Origin: Acholeplasmatales bacterium
Lineage (GTDB): Bacteria; Bacillota_I; Bacilli_A; Acholeplasmatales; Anaeroplasmataceae
Direction: 5' to 3'
NCBI GenBank assembly: GCA_024681175.1
Contig: JAILBI010000159.1
Span: 1-8,749, forward strand
Length of the DNA: 8,749 nucleotides
A model generated the notes under the pieces. The model made no database searches. It had not been told where the DNA came from and saw only the letters and a program-made list of their open reading frames with translations. Shown one piece after another: positions 1 through 7,192 of this stretch. Every line of letters begins with the position of its first letter. Position 1 is the first letter of the stretch. The position numbers and the translations under genes were made by a program.

Positions 1-1
1 A

Positions 2-448
2 ACTTTCTTATCTGTTGATGAAATTAAAGAATTAGAAAAGAAAAATCAAGAACACCCAGAATATAGAGAAGCTCATAAGGCTTTAGCTAAAGAAGTTATT
101 TCATTCTTACATGGAGAAGAAGCTTATAATGAGGCAGTTAAGATTTCTGAAGCATTATTCTCAGGTAATGTTAAAGATTTAACATGTGAAGAAATTGAAA
201 TGGGCTTCAATGATTTACCTACAATAGAGAAAAATGAAGAAGTAGCATTAGTAGATGCATTAATAGAATTAAAACTTGCATCATCAAAAAGAGAAGCAAG
301 AGAATTTGTTAAAAATAATGCCGTATCTGTATGTGGTGATAAGATCAATGATATTGAGGCTAAGGTTAATAAGGATATGGCAATTGGTAATAAATTTGTA
401 CCAATTAGACGTGGTAAGAAGCTTTGGGGCTTAATTAAATTTAATTAA
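2..448 (+). CDS. tyrS: Tyrosyl-tRNA synthetase, C-terminal part (5' end outside window)
   Basis: This is the last 148 codons of a class I aminoacyl-tRNA synthetase that charges tRNA-Tyr with tyrosine in the cytoplasm. The frame is open from base 2 and ends at TAA 446-448. The first ~80 visible residues (FLSVDEIKELEKKNQEHPEY, then a helix with ALAKEVISFLHGEEAYNEAV) match the linker that follows the KMSKS catalytic loop in TyrS. From about residue 80 onward (VDALIELKLASSKREAREFV ... FVPIRRGKKLWGLIKF) comes the C-terminal S4-like RNA-binding domain that contacts the tRNA-Tyr anticodon and variable arm. The catalytic HIGH and KMSKS motifs lie upstream of the window and cannot be checked. A strong intrinsic terminator follows 8 bp after the stop, so this is the end of its transcription unit. 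Identification rests on recognised family sequence; the internal ATG at 200 is not a start. Confidence 0.93.
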   Translation, partial: TFLSVDEIKELEKKNQEHPEYREAHKALAKEVISFLHGEEAYNEAVKISEALFSGNVKDLTCEEIEMGFNDLPTIEKNEEVALVDALIELKLASSKREAREFVKNNAVSVCGDKINDIEAKVNKDMAIGNKFVPIRRGKKLWGLIKFN

Positions 449-455
449 TAAAATG

Positions 456-489
456 AAATGGTTGAAATAATAATTCAACCATTTTTTTC
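456..489 (+). terminator. Intrinsic terminator of tyrS
   Basis: An 11-bp perfect stem, AAATGGTTGAA (456-466) with TTCAACCATTT (474-484), encloses a 7-nt loop ATAATAA and runs straight into a T tract (482-488). It starts 8 bp after the tyrS stop codon, which is the expected place for a Rho-independent terminator. Confidence 0.9.
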
Positions 490-499
490 TTTATTTAAA

Positions 500-538
500 A
501 AATATAATTCTAAAGAATTATCAAAAAAAATTATATTT
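500..538. repeat. Overlapping AT-rich inverted repeats between tyrS and the ABC operon
   Basis: Two dyads share bases. ATAATTCT (504-511) and AGAATTAT (514-521) form a near-continuous palindrome around AA. AAATATAATT (500-509) and AATTATATTT (529-538) form a perfect 10-bp inverted repeat enclosing the second arm. On the minus strand the palindrome is followed by a short T run, so a weak reverse-strand terminator is possible. An upstream operator for the promoter at 545-573 is the other option. Chance pairing in AT-rich DNA is also possible. Confidence 0.4.
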
Positions 539-544
539 GCAATA

Positions 545-573
545 TTGACACTATATATACTTCGTGATATGAT
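545..573 (+). promoter_or_regulatory. Strong sigma-A-type promoter of the ABC operon
   Basis: TTGACA at 545-550 is a perfect -35 hexamer. TATGAT at 568-573 is a 5/6 match to the -10 hexamer, at the optimal 17-bp spacing, and TG at 565-566 adds an extended -10 element. Transcription should start near 580, giving a leader of about 75 nt before the ABC ATPase start codon. The promoter is the best match to consensus in the window and is overlapped by the dyad at 559-609. Confidence 0.85.
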
Positions 574-609
574 GTATAGCGTAAAGCGATATATCACATA
601 AAACGAAGT
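559..609. promoter_or_regulatory. Nested dyad overlapping the -10: candidate operator
   Basis: ACTTCG (559-564) is repeated inverted as CGAAGT (604-609). Inside it, TGATAT (565-570) is repeated inverted as ATATCA (591-596), and GC (579-580) / GC (586-587) lie at the centre. The left arms sit in the -35/-10 spacer and on the -10 itself, upstream of the expected start at about 580. The complete structure therefore cannot form in the mRNA and is better read as a protein-binding site on DNA. No regulator gene is next to it, so the binding protein is unknown. Confidence 0.55.
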
Positions 610-640
610 GTATTGCTTTTGAATAATATTTTTTATGTCA

Positions 641-648
641 AAAGGAGA
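641..648 (+). promoter_or_regulatory. Ribosome binding site that fixes the ABC ATPase start
   Basis: AAAGGAGA lies 6-7 nt before ATG 655. It rules out the upstream in-frame TTG at 613 as the main start. Confidence 0.8.
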
Positions 649-654
649 AAGTAT

Positions 655-1416
655 ATGGAGAATAATGCAATTATAAAAACTAATGATTTATGTAAGTCAT
701 TTGAGATCAATAAGATTGGTCAAAAGGTATTAAAAAATATTAATTTAGAGATTTATAGAAATGATTTCACAGTTATCATGGGCCCATCTGGTGCAGGTAA
801 GTCAACATTATTATATGCCTTATCAGGAATGGATAGTCCTACATCAGGTAATATCATTTTCAATGATTCTGATATTACAAAGCTTAATCAAAATGATTTA
901 GCTTTATTTAGAAGAAAGAATTGTGGATTTATCTTCCAATCAGTTTATTTAATTAATTCTATGAATGTTATGGATAATGTCTTAATTCAAGGACTATTAA
1001 AAGAAAAAGATAAGAAGAAGATAATATCTAAAGCAAGTATTTTACTTGATAATGTAGATATTAAAGAAGAATTAAGACATAAATTCCCATCTCAATTATC
1101 AGGTGGTGAAGCTGCAAGAGTTGGTATTGCAAGAGCGTTAATATCAGAACCTGATTTAATATTTGCAGATGAGCCTACAGGTGCATTAAATTCAACTACA
1201 GGTAAGGATGTATTAGATACTTTAACTGAATTTAATAGAAAGGGTCAATCAATTGTAATGGTTACACATGATATTAATTCAGCTTTAAGAGGAAATAGAA
1301 TTCTTTATATTAAAGATGGTGAAGTTGCTGGTGAATTAGAATTAGATAGATATACTGATTCTGATGAATCAAGAAAAGAAAAATTAAATAGCTTCTTAGT
1401 TAATATGGGATGGTAA
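655..1416 (+). CDS. ABC transporter ATP-binding protein (MacB/LolD-like)
   Basis: This 253-residue cytoplasmic ATPase powers the FtsX-like permease encoded directly downstream. In order it shows Walker A GPSGAGKST (43-51), Q-loop glutamine in FIFQS (Q95), ABC signature LSGGE (148-152), Walker B LIFADEP (168-174), D-loop around GALN (176-179) and the switch histidine in MVTHD (H205). The GALNS after Walker B and the short length are typical of the LolD/MacB/SalX export and antimicrobial-peptide group. ATG 655 was chosen because AAAGGAGA (641-648) is a strong ribosome binding site 7 nt upstream. A TTG at 613 would extend the frame by 14 codons, but lies before that site. It is the first gene of a two-gene operon driven by the promoter at 545-573, with its stop codon at the junction with the permease. 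Substrate unknown: peptide or lipid export, or removal of antimicrobial peptides, are the family options. Confidence 0.93.
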   Translation: MENNAIIKTNDLCKSFEINKIGQKVLKNINLEIYRNDFTVIMGPSGAGKSTLLYALSGMDSPTSGNIIFNDSDITKLNQNDLALFRRKNCGFIFQSVYLINSMNVMDNVLIQGLLKEKDKKKIISKASILLDNVDIKEELRHKFPSQLSGGEAARVGIARALISEPDLIFADEPTGALNSTTGKDVLDTLTEFNRKGQSIVMVTHDINSALRGNRILYIKDGEVAGELELDRYTDSDESRKEKLNSFLVNMGW

Positions 1417-1418
1417 TT

Positions 1419-3749
1419 ATGAGATCATTAATAATTGCAAAATCAAATTTAAGAAAATTTAAAGGTCTTTCAATTTGTTTATCAATTTTAATCTTAATTG
1501 CTTCAATGTTTATTACAACATTATTCTTATTACAAACTGATTTTAATATAAATATTGAAAGAAATTCCAAAGATTTAAATACAACTGATGCGATGTTCTT
1601 TGTGACAGATAAAGATACAACACAAGAACAAATCATTGAAGTATTAGATAAAGAAGATGGAATAAAAGAATATGTATTTCAAGATACTATTATTGCAAGT
1701 ATAACATCTAAATATGGCGATGGATCAAATTCAAATAGTGTATATATTGAAAATTCATCTGCATTTGATAGAAAAGTATCAAAGGTAGAAATAATAGAAG
1801 AAAATAAGAAATATAATTCTAATTATGTTTATCTTCCTTATCAATATCACACAGGTGGTAAAATTAATGTAGGCGATAAATATGATATTACTTTTAAAAA
1901 TAAAACATATACAGTAGATGTAAAAGGCTTTATTAATTCAACATTTGGTGGATGTAATAATATGGGTATTGTAGAAATGATCTATTCAGATGATTTTTAT
2001 AACCAATTCATATTAGATAATCCAGATATTGAATCATTTACATTTTATGTGAATTATAATAATACAAAGAATTTAGATGAAAGAATTAATGAATTTATTA
2101 GAAATACAAGATTAAATTATGGCTATGAGCTTGATTATAAAACAAATCAAATGATTATTGAAAATCGTGGATTTATGTCAGATATTTTCTTTGTAATGTT
2201 TTTAATGGTATCAGTTGTAATCATAGCTATAACATTATTATCTTTATATAATAATATTAGTAATTATTTAAAAGAAAATTTAAAAACATTAGGTATCTTA
2301 AAAGCAATTGGTTATACATCAAATGATATAAGAAAAGCTATTATCTTACAATTTAGTATAATCATGATTGCAGGATTATTATTAGGTATTGGTCTTGGTT
2401 ATGCATTTATACAAGGATTATCTGGTGTATTAGTTGCACAATCAGGTATTCCTTACAATGTATCATTTAGCTTCATTTCAACAATTGCACCAATGCTTAT
2501 TATTCCAGCATTTGTTTATTTAATTATTTTCTTAGCAATGATTAAAGTAAAAAAAATTGAACCAGTAAATGCTTTAAGAGAAGCAAATTCCGGAAATCAA
2601 GCTAAGAGAACTTATTTTGGTTTAGATAAAACTAAAAAATCAGTTTCTTTAAGAATTGCATTAAAGAATATGATGAATTCTTTAAAGCAAAATGTTGTAT
2701 CATTTATTGTATTAATATTTGTTTCATTATCATTAGTTACAGCTGTAACATTCTATGAGAATTTCGATAGAAATCCTAAGGTAGAAATGTTTACATTAGA
2801 ATTATTTGAAGGTGGTATGGCTGTACAAAAGGAATATAATGATGAAATATATAATATTATTTCAAATGATAATAGAATTGAAAATTTAAGAGAAATGTAT
2901 GATTCATCTATTACTGATGAAAACTTTAAGCAATTATATGTAATTGCATGTGATAACATGGATAATTACAATAATAAAAATGTATGCTATAAGGGTAGAT
3001 TACCAAAGAATGATGATGAGGTTATGATTTCAGGATCATATGCAAAATCAAGAAAATTAAATGTTGGTGATAAGATTTATTTCTCTGGCTTAGATGAATT
3101 TACATATACTATTTCAGGATTATGCCAAACTACAAATAATGGTGGCTTTGAATGCGTTATGAGTGCAGCTGGTCTACAAAGAATTGTAAGCTTAGATGTA
3201 GATACACATATGTATTATTTTGAAGTAGATGGTAATGTTAAAAAATTATTAAATGAATATAAAGATTTATATGGAGATAAAATTGCACAAATAGTCAATT
3301 TCCAAGATATTATGGATAGTGCAATGGGTACATTTGAAACTTTATCTGAAACATTAGTAATTGTTATATTCATTATTTCTATCTTAACTATTTCTTTAGT
3401 AATATATATCTTATTAAGAAATTTAATTCATAAGAGAAGATTTGAATATGGTATATTAAAATCATTTGGATTTACATCTAAACAATTAATAATACAAAAT
3501 ATATTATCATTTACTCCATTAATTATCTTAGGTGGTTTAGTTGGTACTATAATAAGCTATTTCTTAATGAATCCTATATTTACAGTAGCAATGGAAGGCT
3601 TTGGTATTATGAATTGTAATTTAAATTTACCAATTGATTTAATTGTAATTTCACCAATTATAATAGTATTATTATCAATTGTTGTAATAACTATAATGTC
3701 ATTAAAGATTAGAAAAATTGAACCATATAAATTATTAATTGCAGAATAA
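1419..3749 (+). CDS. FtsX-like ABC transporter permease, 8 TM, two extracellular domains
   Basis: This 776-residue membrane protein is the permease partner of the preceding ATPase. Hydrophobic segments lie at about residues 17-38, 257-280, 308-331, 352-375, 426-446, 645-669, 691-717 and 741-762. That gives two FtsX units, each of one TM helix, a ~200-residue extracellular domain, then three TM helices. The halves are an internal duplication: LGILKAIGYTSNDIR (about 291-305) matches YGILKSFGFTSKQL (about 677-690), and KKIEPVNAL after TM4 matches RKIEPYKLL at the C-terminus. Two starts are possible. ATG 1410 overlaps the ATPase stop. ATG 1419 lies 2 bp after it with GGGATGG (1407-1413) upstream, and is preferred. 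The near-zero gap indicates translational coupling. The 8-TM two-domain plan differs from MacB (4 TM) and BceB (10 TM, one large domain). Substrate is not deducible; antimicrobial-peptide resistance or lipid/peptide export are candidates. Confidence 0.92.
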   Translation: MRSLIIAKSNLRKFKGLSICLSILILIASMFITTLFLLQTDFNINIERNSKDLNTTDAMFFVTDKDTTQEQIIEVLDKEDGIKEYVFQDTIIASITSKYGDGSNSNSVYIENSSAFDRKVSKVEIIEENKKYNSNYVYLPYQYHTGGKINVGDKYDITFKNKTYTVDVKGFINSTFGGCNNMGIVEMIYSDDFYNQFILDNPDIESFTFYVNYNNTKNLDERINEFIRNTRLNYGYELDYKTNQMIIENRGFMSDIFFVMFLMVSVVIIAITLLSLYNNISNYLKENLKTLGILKAIGYTSNDIRKAIILQFSIIMIAGLLLGIGLGYAFIQGLSGVLVAQSGIPYNVSFSFISTIAPMLIIPAFVYLIIFLAMIKVKKIEPVNALREANSGNQAKRTYFGLDKTKKSVSLRIALKNMMNSLKQNVVSFIVLIFVSLSLVTAVTFYENFDRNPKVEMFTLELFEGGMAVQKEYNDEIYNIISNDNRIENLREMYDSSITDENFKQLYVIACDNMDNYNNKNVCYKGRLPKNDDEVMISGSYAKSRKLNVGDKIYFSGLDEFTYTISGLCQTTNNGGFECVMSAAGLQRIVSLDVDTHMYYFEVDGNVKKLLNEYKDLYGDKIAQIVNFQDIMDSAMGTFETLSETLVIVIFIISILTISLVIYILLRNLIHKRRFEYGILKSFGFTSKQLIIQNILSFTPLIILGGLVGTIISYFLMNPIFTVAMEGFGIMNCNLNLPIDLIVISPIIIVLLSIVVITIMSLKIRKIEPYKLLIAE

Positions 3750-3754
3750 CAATT

Positions 3755-3779
3755 AAGGCCAAATTTATTGGCCTTTTTT
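3755..3779 (+). terminator. Intrinsic terminator of the ABC operon
   Basis: AAGGCCAA (3755-3762) pairs perfectly with TTGGCCTT (3768-3775) around a 5-nt loop ATTTA, followed by a T run to 3779. It begins 6 bp after the permease stop codon and separates the ABC operon from the aconitase operon. Confidence 0.92.
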
Positions 3780-3790
3780 GCTTAAAATCA

Positions 3791-3838
3791 TATCATATAA
3801 AATATATTATTTTAAAATATAAAAAAATATGATAAAAT
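3791..3838 (+). promoter_or_regulatory. Probable promoter region of the aconitase operon with an inverted repeat
   Basis: A promoter is expected between the terminator ending at 3779 and the gene at 3869. Candidate -10 hexamers are TATGAT (3828-3833) and TAAAAT (3833-3838). A weak -35, TTTTAA (3810-3815), lies 17 bp before the latter. TATCATAT (3791-3798) and ATATGATA (3827-3834) form a perfect 8-bp inverted repeat whose right arm covers the -10, and a 12-bp palindrome TATTTTAAAATA (3808-3819) lies between the arms. The tract is almost pure A/T, so exact elements are uncertain. Confidence 0.35.
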
Positions 3839-3868
3839 CTTTATATATTTTTGTATGGAGGTTTATTT

Positions 3869-5737
3869 ATGGGAAAAACATTAACTTATAAAATATTAGA
3901 TGCTCATAAGGTTACAGAAGACTTAGAATCAAATACAATGAGTATTGTAATTGATCAAACATTAACACAAGATGCTACAGGTACTATGGCTTACCTTGAA
4001 TTTGTAAGCTTTGGTATTGATAAGGTAAGAACTAAATTATCAGTATCTTATGTAGATCATAATACATTACAAAATGGCTTTATGAATGCAGATGATCATA
4101 AATTCTTACAAACAGTTGCAGATAAATACGGTATTGTATTCTCTAAAGCTGGTAATGGTATTTGTCACCAAGTAAATTTAGAAAGATTTGCTGTACCAGG
4201 AAGAACTATTTTAGGTTCTGATTCACATACACCTACATCATCAGGTGTTGGTGCAATCGCAATTGGTGCAGGTGGACTTGATGTTGCACTTGCAATGGCT
4301 GGTAAACCATTTACTATTGTAAGACCAAAGGTAGTTGGTGTTAAATTATTAAATAAGCTTCGCCCAGGTGTATCTGCTAAAGATATTATTATTCACCTTT
4401 TAGGTATTATGACTGTTAAGGGTGGCGTTAATAAGGTTATTGAATATTATGGAGATGGTGTTAAGAGCTTAACAGTTCCTGAACGTGCAACTATTTGTAA
4501 CATGGGTGCAGAGCTTGGTGCTACATCATCTGTATTCCCATCAGATGAAATTACAAAGCATTTCTTAAAGATTCAATCAAGAGAAAATGATTATGTCGAA
4601 TTAAAGGCTGATGATGATTGTGTATATGATGAAAATATCACAATTGATCTTGCAACATTAGATCCAATGGCATCTTGCCCTAATTCACCTGATAATGTAA
4701 AGAAGGTGGAAGATTTAAAGGATATTAAGGTTGACCAAGTATTAATTGGTTCTTGTACAAATTCTTCATATCTTGATTTTATAAGAGTTGCATCTATATT
4801 AAAGGGTAAGAAGGTTCATCCTGATGTATCACTTGGAATTGCACCTGGTTCTCAACAGGTATTACAAATGATTACAAGAGATGGTATTTTATCAATTTTA
4901 CTTGAAGCTGGTGCAAGAATCCTTGAATCAGCTTGTGGTCCATGTATTGGTATGGGTCAATCACCAAGAACTGATGCAGTATCATTAAGAACATTTAATA
5001 GAAACTTCTATGGAAGATCTGGCACAATGAGCGCAAAGGTATTCTTAGTATCACCAGAGGTTGCAGCATTATCTGCAGTAAATGGTTATATTTCAAATCC
5101 TTTAGGAATTGAAGCTGATAAGCAATTTTCTTTAGATGTAGAATATCCTATTTGTGATTCATTATTATATAAGCCAACATTTAAGAGTGAAATTGTAATG
5201 GGTCCAAATATTAAAGCATTACCTAAATTTGCACCTATCGGTCATGATTTCACAGTTAAGACTATGATTTCAGCACCTGAAAATATTACAACAGACCATA
5301 TTATGCCTGCAGGTGCAAAGGTATTACCTTATAGATCAAATATTGAAAAGATTTCTGAATTTGTATTCTCACAAATTGATGAAAATTTCGCAGCAAGATG
5401 TAAAGAAAATAATGGTGGTGTAATTGTTGCAGGACCAAACTATGGTCAAGGCTCATCAAGAGAACATGCAGCCATCGCCCCAAGATATCTTGGAATTAAG
5501 GCAGTTATTGCCCCATCTTTCGCAAGAATCCATAAGAAGAATTTAATTAATTTCGGTATTTTACCAATTGAGCTTGATGTTAAAGCTGATCTATTAGATG
5601 AAATTAATGTTAAATATGATAGAGAAAAAATTTATGTAAAAAATATCACTAAGAATTTATCTTATGAAAAAGATAATGATTTAACTGATATAGAATATCA
5701 AGTAATCGAAGACGGAGGATTACTTAACCAATTTTAG
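3869..5737 (+). CDS. acn: Aconitate hydratase (aconitase), short ~620-residue type
   Basis: This cytoplasmic [4Fe-4S] enzyme isomerises citrate to isocitrate through cis-aconitate. It has 622 residues. The N-terminal LeuC-like region includes GSDSHT (116-121) and the three cluster ligands, C296 in IGSCTNSS plus C356 and C359 in ACGPCIG. The C-terminal swivel (LeuD-like) domain carries YGQGSSREH (525-533), where S529 and R531 correspond to the catalytic serine and substrate-binding arginine of aconitases. The length fits the shorter bacterial aconitase subfamily rather than the ~900-residue AcnA. Homoaconitase or another hydro-lyase is formally possible, but the neighbouring citrate synthase argues for aconitase. 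ATG 3869 has GGAGG (3857-3861) 7 nt upstream; the in-frame TTG at 3851 lies before this site and is rejected. All key residues are intact. It is the first gene of an operon with citrate synthase, 9 bp downstream. Confidence 0.94.
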   Translation: MGKTLTYKILDAHKVTEDLESNTMSIVIDQTLTQDATGTMAYLEFVSFGIDKVRTKLSVSYVDHNTLQNGFMNADDHKFLQTVADKYGIVFSKAGNGICHQVNLERFAVPGRTILGSDSHTPTSSGVGAIAIGAGGLDVALAMAGKPFTIVRPKVVGVKLLNKLRPGVSAKDIIIHLLGIMTVKGGVNKVIEYYGDGVKSLTVPERATICNMGAELGATSSVFPSDEITKHFLKIQSRENDYVELKADDDCVYDENITIDLATLDPMASCPNSPDNVKKVEDLKDIKVDQVLIGSCTNSSYLDFIRVASILKGKKVHPDVSLGIAPGSQQVLQMITRDGILSILLEAGARILESACGPCIGMGQSPRTDAVSLRTFNRNFYGRSGTMSAKVFLVSPEVAALSAVNGYISNPLGIEADKQFSLDVEYPICDSLLYKPTFKSEIVMGPNIKALPKFAPIGHDFTVKTMISAPENITTDHIMPAGAKVLPYRSNIEKISEFVFSQIDENFAARCKENNGGVIVAGPNYGQGSSREHAAIAPRYLGIKAVIAPSFARIHKKNLINFGILPIELDVKADLLDEINVKYDREKIYVKNITKNLSYEKDNDLTDIEYQVIEDGGLLNQF

Positions 5738-5742
5738 GAGGT
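5736..5742 (+). promoter_or_regulatory. Ribosome binding site of citrate synthase overlapping the aconitase stop
   Basis: AGGAGGT begins inside the aconitase TAG stop codon (5735-5737) and lies 4-5 nt before ATG 5747. A ribosome terminating on aconitase would sit on this site, which favours coupled synthesis of the two enzymes. Confidence 0.8.
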
Positions 5743-5746
5743 AGAA

Positions 5747-7057
5747 ATGAAAAGTTTCCTAAATTACGAATATGAAAATCTTTTAAATGAAGAAGCAATA
5801 GATCAAGATTTATATGATAAATATGATGTAAAGCGTGGTCTTAGAAACAACAACGGCACAGGCGTTTTAGTAGGTCTTACAAGAGTAGCTGAGGTATCAG
5901 GATACTTTGTAGAAGATGGTGTTAAAAAGTCAAAAATCGGTAATTTATATTATCGTGGTATTGATATTAGAGATGTTGTTAAAAAAAGTAACAATGACTT
6001 TAATTATGAAGATACTTGCTTCTTATTATTATTTGGTCATTATCCAAATAAAAGTGAAAGTAAGGAATTTAGAGAATTATTAGTTGAAAATTATGATTTA
6101 CCAAAAGATTTCTTAGAAAATATCATTTTAAAAAATCCATCAAAATCATTAATGAATCATATTACAAGATCAATTCTTGCATTATATTCATTTGATGAAA
6201 ATCCAGATGATTTAGATGGTTATGAATTTTTAAAGAAGGGTATTTCTTTAATTGCAAAAATGCCTGCCATAGTATCTTATTCATTACAAGCAAAAACTCA
6301 TTATCTTGATGGAGACAGTCTACATATATCTTTTCCAAGAAAAGATTATTCATTAGCTGAAAATATATTATATTTATCAAGAAATGATGGTAAATTTACA
6401 AAGCTTGAAGCACAAACACTAGATATGGCATTAACAGTTCATGCAGATCATGGTGGCGGAAATAATTCAGCATTTGTTGGAACTACAGTTGCATCAACAT
6501 ATACTGATATTTATTCAATGCTATCAGCATCACTTGCATCACTTAAGGGTCCAAGACATGGTGGTGCAAACCAAAAGGTTCTTGAAATGATGGATACAAT
6601 TATCAATGATATATCATTAGATGCATCTGATGATAAGATTATTGGTGTAATTAACAAGCTTTTATCAAAGAATTATTTTGATAATACAGGTTTAATTTAT
6701 GGTATTGGTCATGCTATTTATACTTTATCTGATCCAAGATGTGAGCTTTTAAAGGCTAAAGGTGAAGAGCTTGCGAAAGCAAATCCTGATAATTATAAGA
6801 AATTTACTTTCTATAAGAGATTTGAAGAGCTTGCGCTTAAGGTGATGGAAGAAAAGAAGGGCACTAGAATGTGTGCTAATGTCGATTTCTATTCAGGTTT
6901 AGTTTATGAAATGCTTGGCATACCACATGATCTTTTCATCCCTATTTTTGCAGCTGCAAGATTAGTTGGTTGGATTTCACATGATTTAGAATCATTATTA
7001 TATAATAAAAAGATTGTTCGTCCTGCAACAAAATATGTAGGAAAGAAAGAAGAATAA
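5747..7057 (+). CDS. gltA: Citrate synthase
   Basis: This cytoplasmic enzyme condenses acetyl-CoA with oxaloacetate to citrate. It has 436 residues, the normal size for a type II-like citrate synthase with an N-terminal extension of ~45 residues before the core begins at GYFVEDG (52-58). Visible active-site motifs are HADHGGGNN (232-240; oxaloacetate-binding histidine), GPRHGGAN (268-275; H271), GIGHAIY (319-325; H322) and NVDFYSG (378-384; catalytic aspartate D380). GGGNN in place of the common EQNAS, and GHAIY in place of GHRVY, mark the subgroup seen in anaerobic Firmicutes. 2-Methylcitrate synthase is a less likely alternative given the aconitase neighbour. The start is fixed by AGGAGGT overlapping the previous stop. 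No terminator-like hairpin is seen after TAA 7055-7057. The operon seems to have continued, and an IS3-family element now begins about 30 bp downstream. Confidence 0.94.
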   Translation: MKSFLNYEYENLLNEEAIDQDLYDKYDVKRGLRNNNGTGVLVGLTRVAEVSGYFVEDGVKKSKIGNLYYRGIDIRDVVKKSNNDFNYEDTCFLLLFGHYPNKSESKEFRELLVENYDLPKDFLENIILKNPSKSLMNHITRSILALYSFDENPDDLDGYEFLKKGISLIAKMPAIVSYSLQAKTHYLDGDSLHISFPRKDYSLAENILYLSRNDGKFTKLEAQTLDMALTVHADHGGGNNSAFVGTTVASTYTDIYSMLSASLASLKGPRHGGANQKVLEMMDTIINDISLDASDDKIIGVINKLLSKNYFDNTGLIYGIGHAIYTLSDPRCELLKAKGEELAKANPDNYKKFTFYKRFEELALKVMEEKKGTRMCANVDFYSGLVYEMLGIPHDLFIPIFAAARLVGWISHDLESLLYNKKIVRPATKYVGKKEE

Positions 7058-7135
7058 TAAAATAATAAAATCTCCTTGTTTGATATGATATCTCTAAAGT
7101 AGACAAATAAAATAATTAAAAGAGAAAAGGATACC

Positions 7136-7151
7136 AATCCCCATGGGGATT
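7136..7151. repeat. Perfect 16-bp GC-rich palindrome in the IS leader
   Basis: AATCCCCATGGGGATT is perfectly self-complementary and is the most GC-rich spot in an otherwise AT-rich element. GATACC occurs on both sides in direct orientation (7130-7135 and 7155-7160). It could be a repressor or transposase binding site, or a leader hairpin. It has no T tract, so it is not a simple terminator. Confidence 0.6.
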
Positions 7152-7155
7152 CGCG

Positions 7156-7192
7156 ATACCTCCACATTATTGTAAGTCTACTTTGGAGGTAT
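7156..7192 (+). promoter_or_regulatory. Hairpin sequestering the orfA ribosome binding site
   Basis: ATACCTCCA (7156-7164) pairs perfectly with TGGAGGTAT (7184-7192) across a 19-nt loop, burying GGAGG (7185-7189), the only ribosome binding site for ATG 7199. It shares its right arm with the longer pairing to the IS end, so the two structures are mutually exclusive alternatives. Confidence 0.65.

Noticed and set aside
613..654. TTG at 613 as an upstream start for the ABC ATPase
   Set aside because: It would place the strong AAAGGAGA ribosome binding site inside the gene, and the extra 14 residues are not part of the ATPase fold.
635..676. Short ORF beginning ATG 635 and overlapping the ABC ATPase start
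   Set aside because: Thirteen codons with no ribosome binding site; a leader peptide cannot be supported.
3851..3868. TTG at 3851 as the aconitase start
   Set aside because: The GGAGG at 3857-3861 is correctly spaced for ATG 3869, which also matches the usual N-terminus.
7081..7089. TATGAT at 7084-7089 as an outward or junction -10 for the IS
   Set aside because: No -35 lies 16-18 bp upstream, and it may be flanking DNA rather than IS; the right end would be needed to judge a circle-junction promoter.
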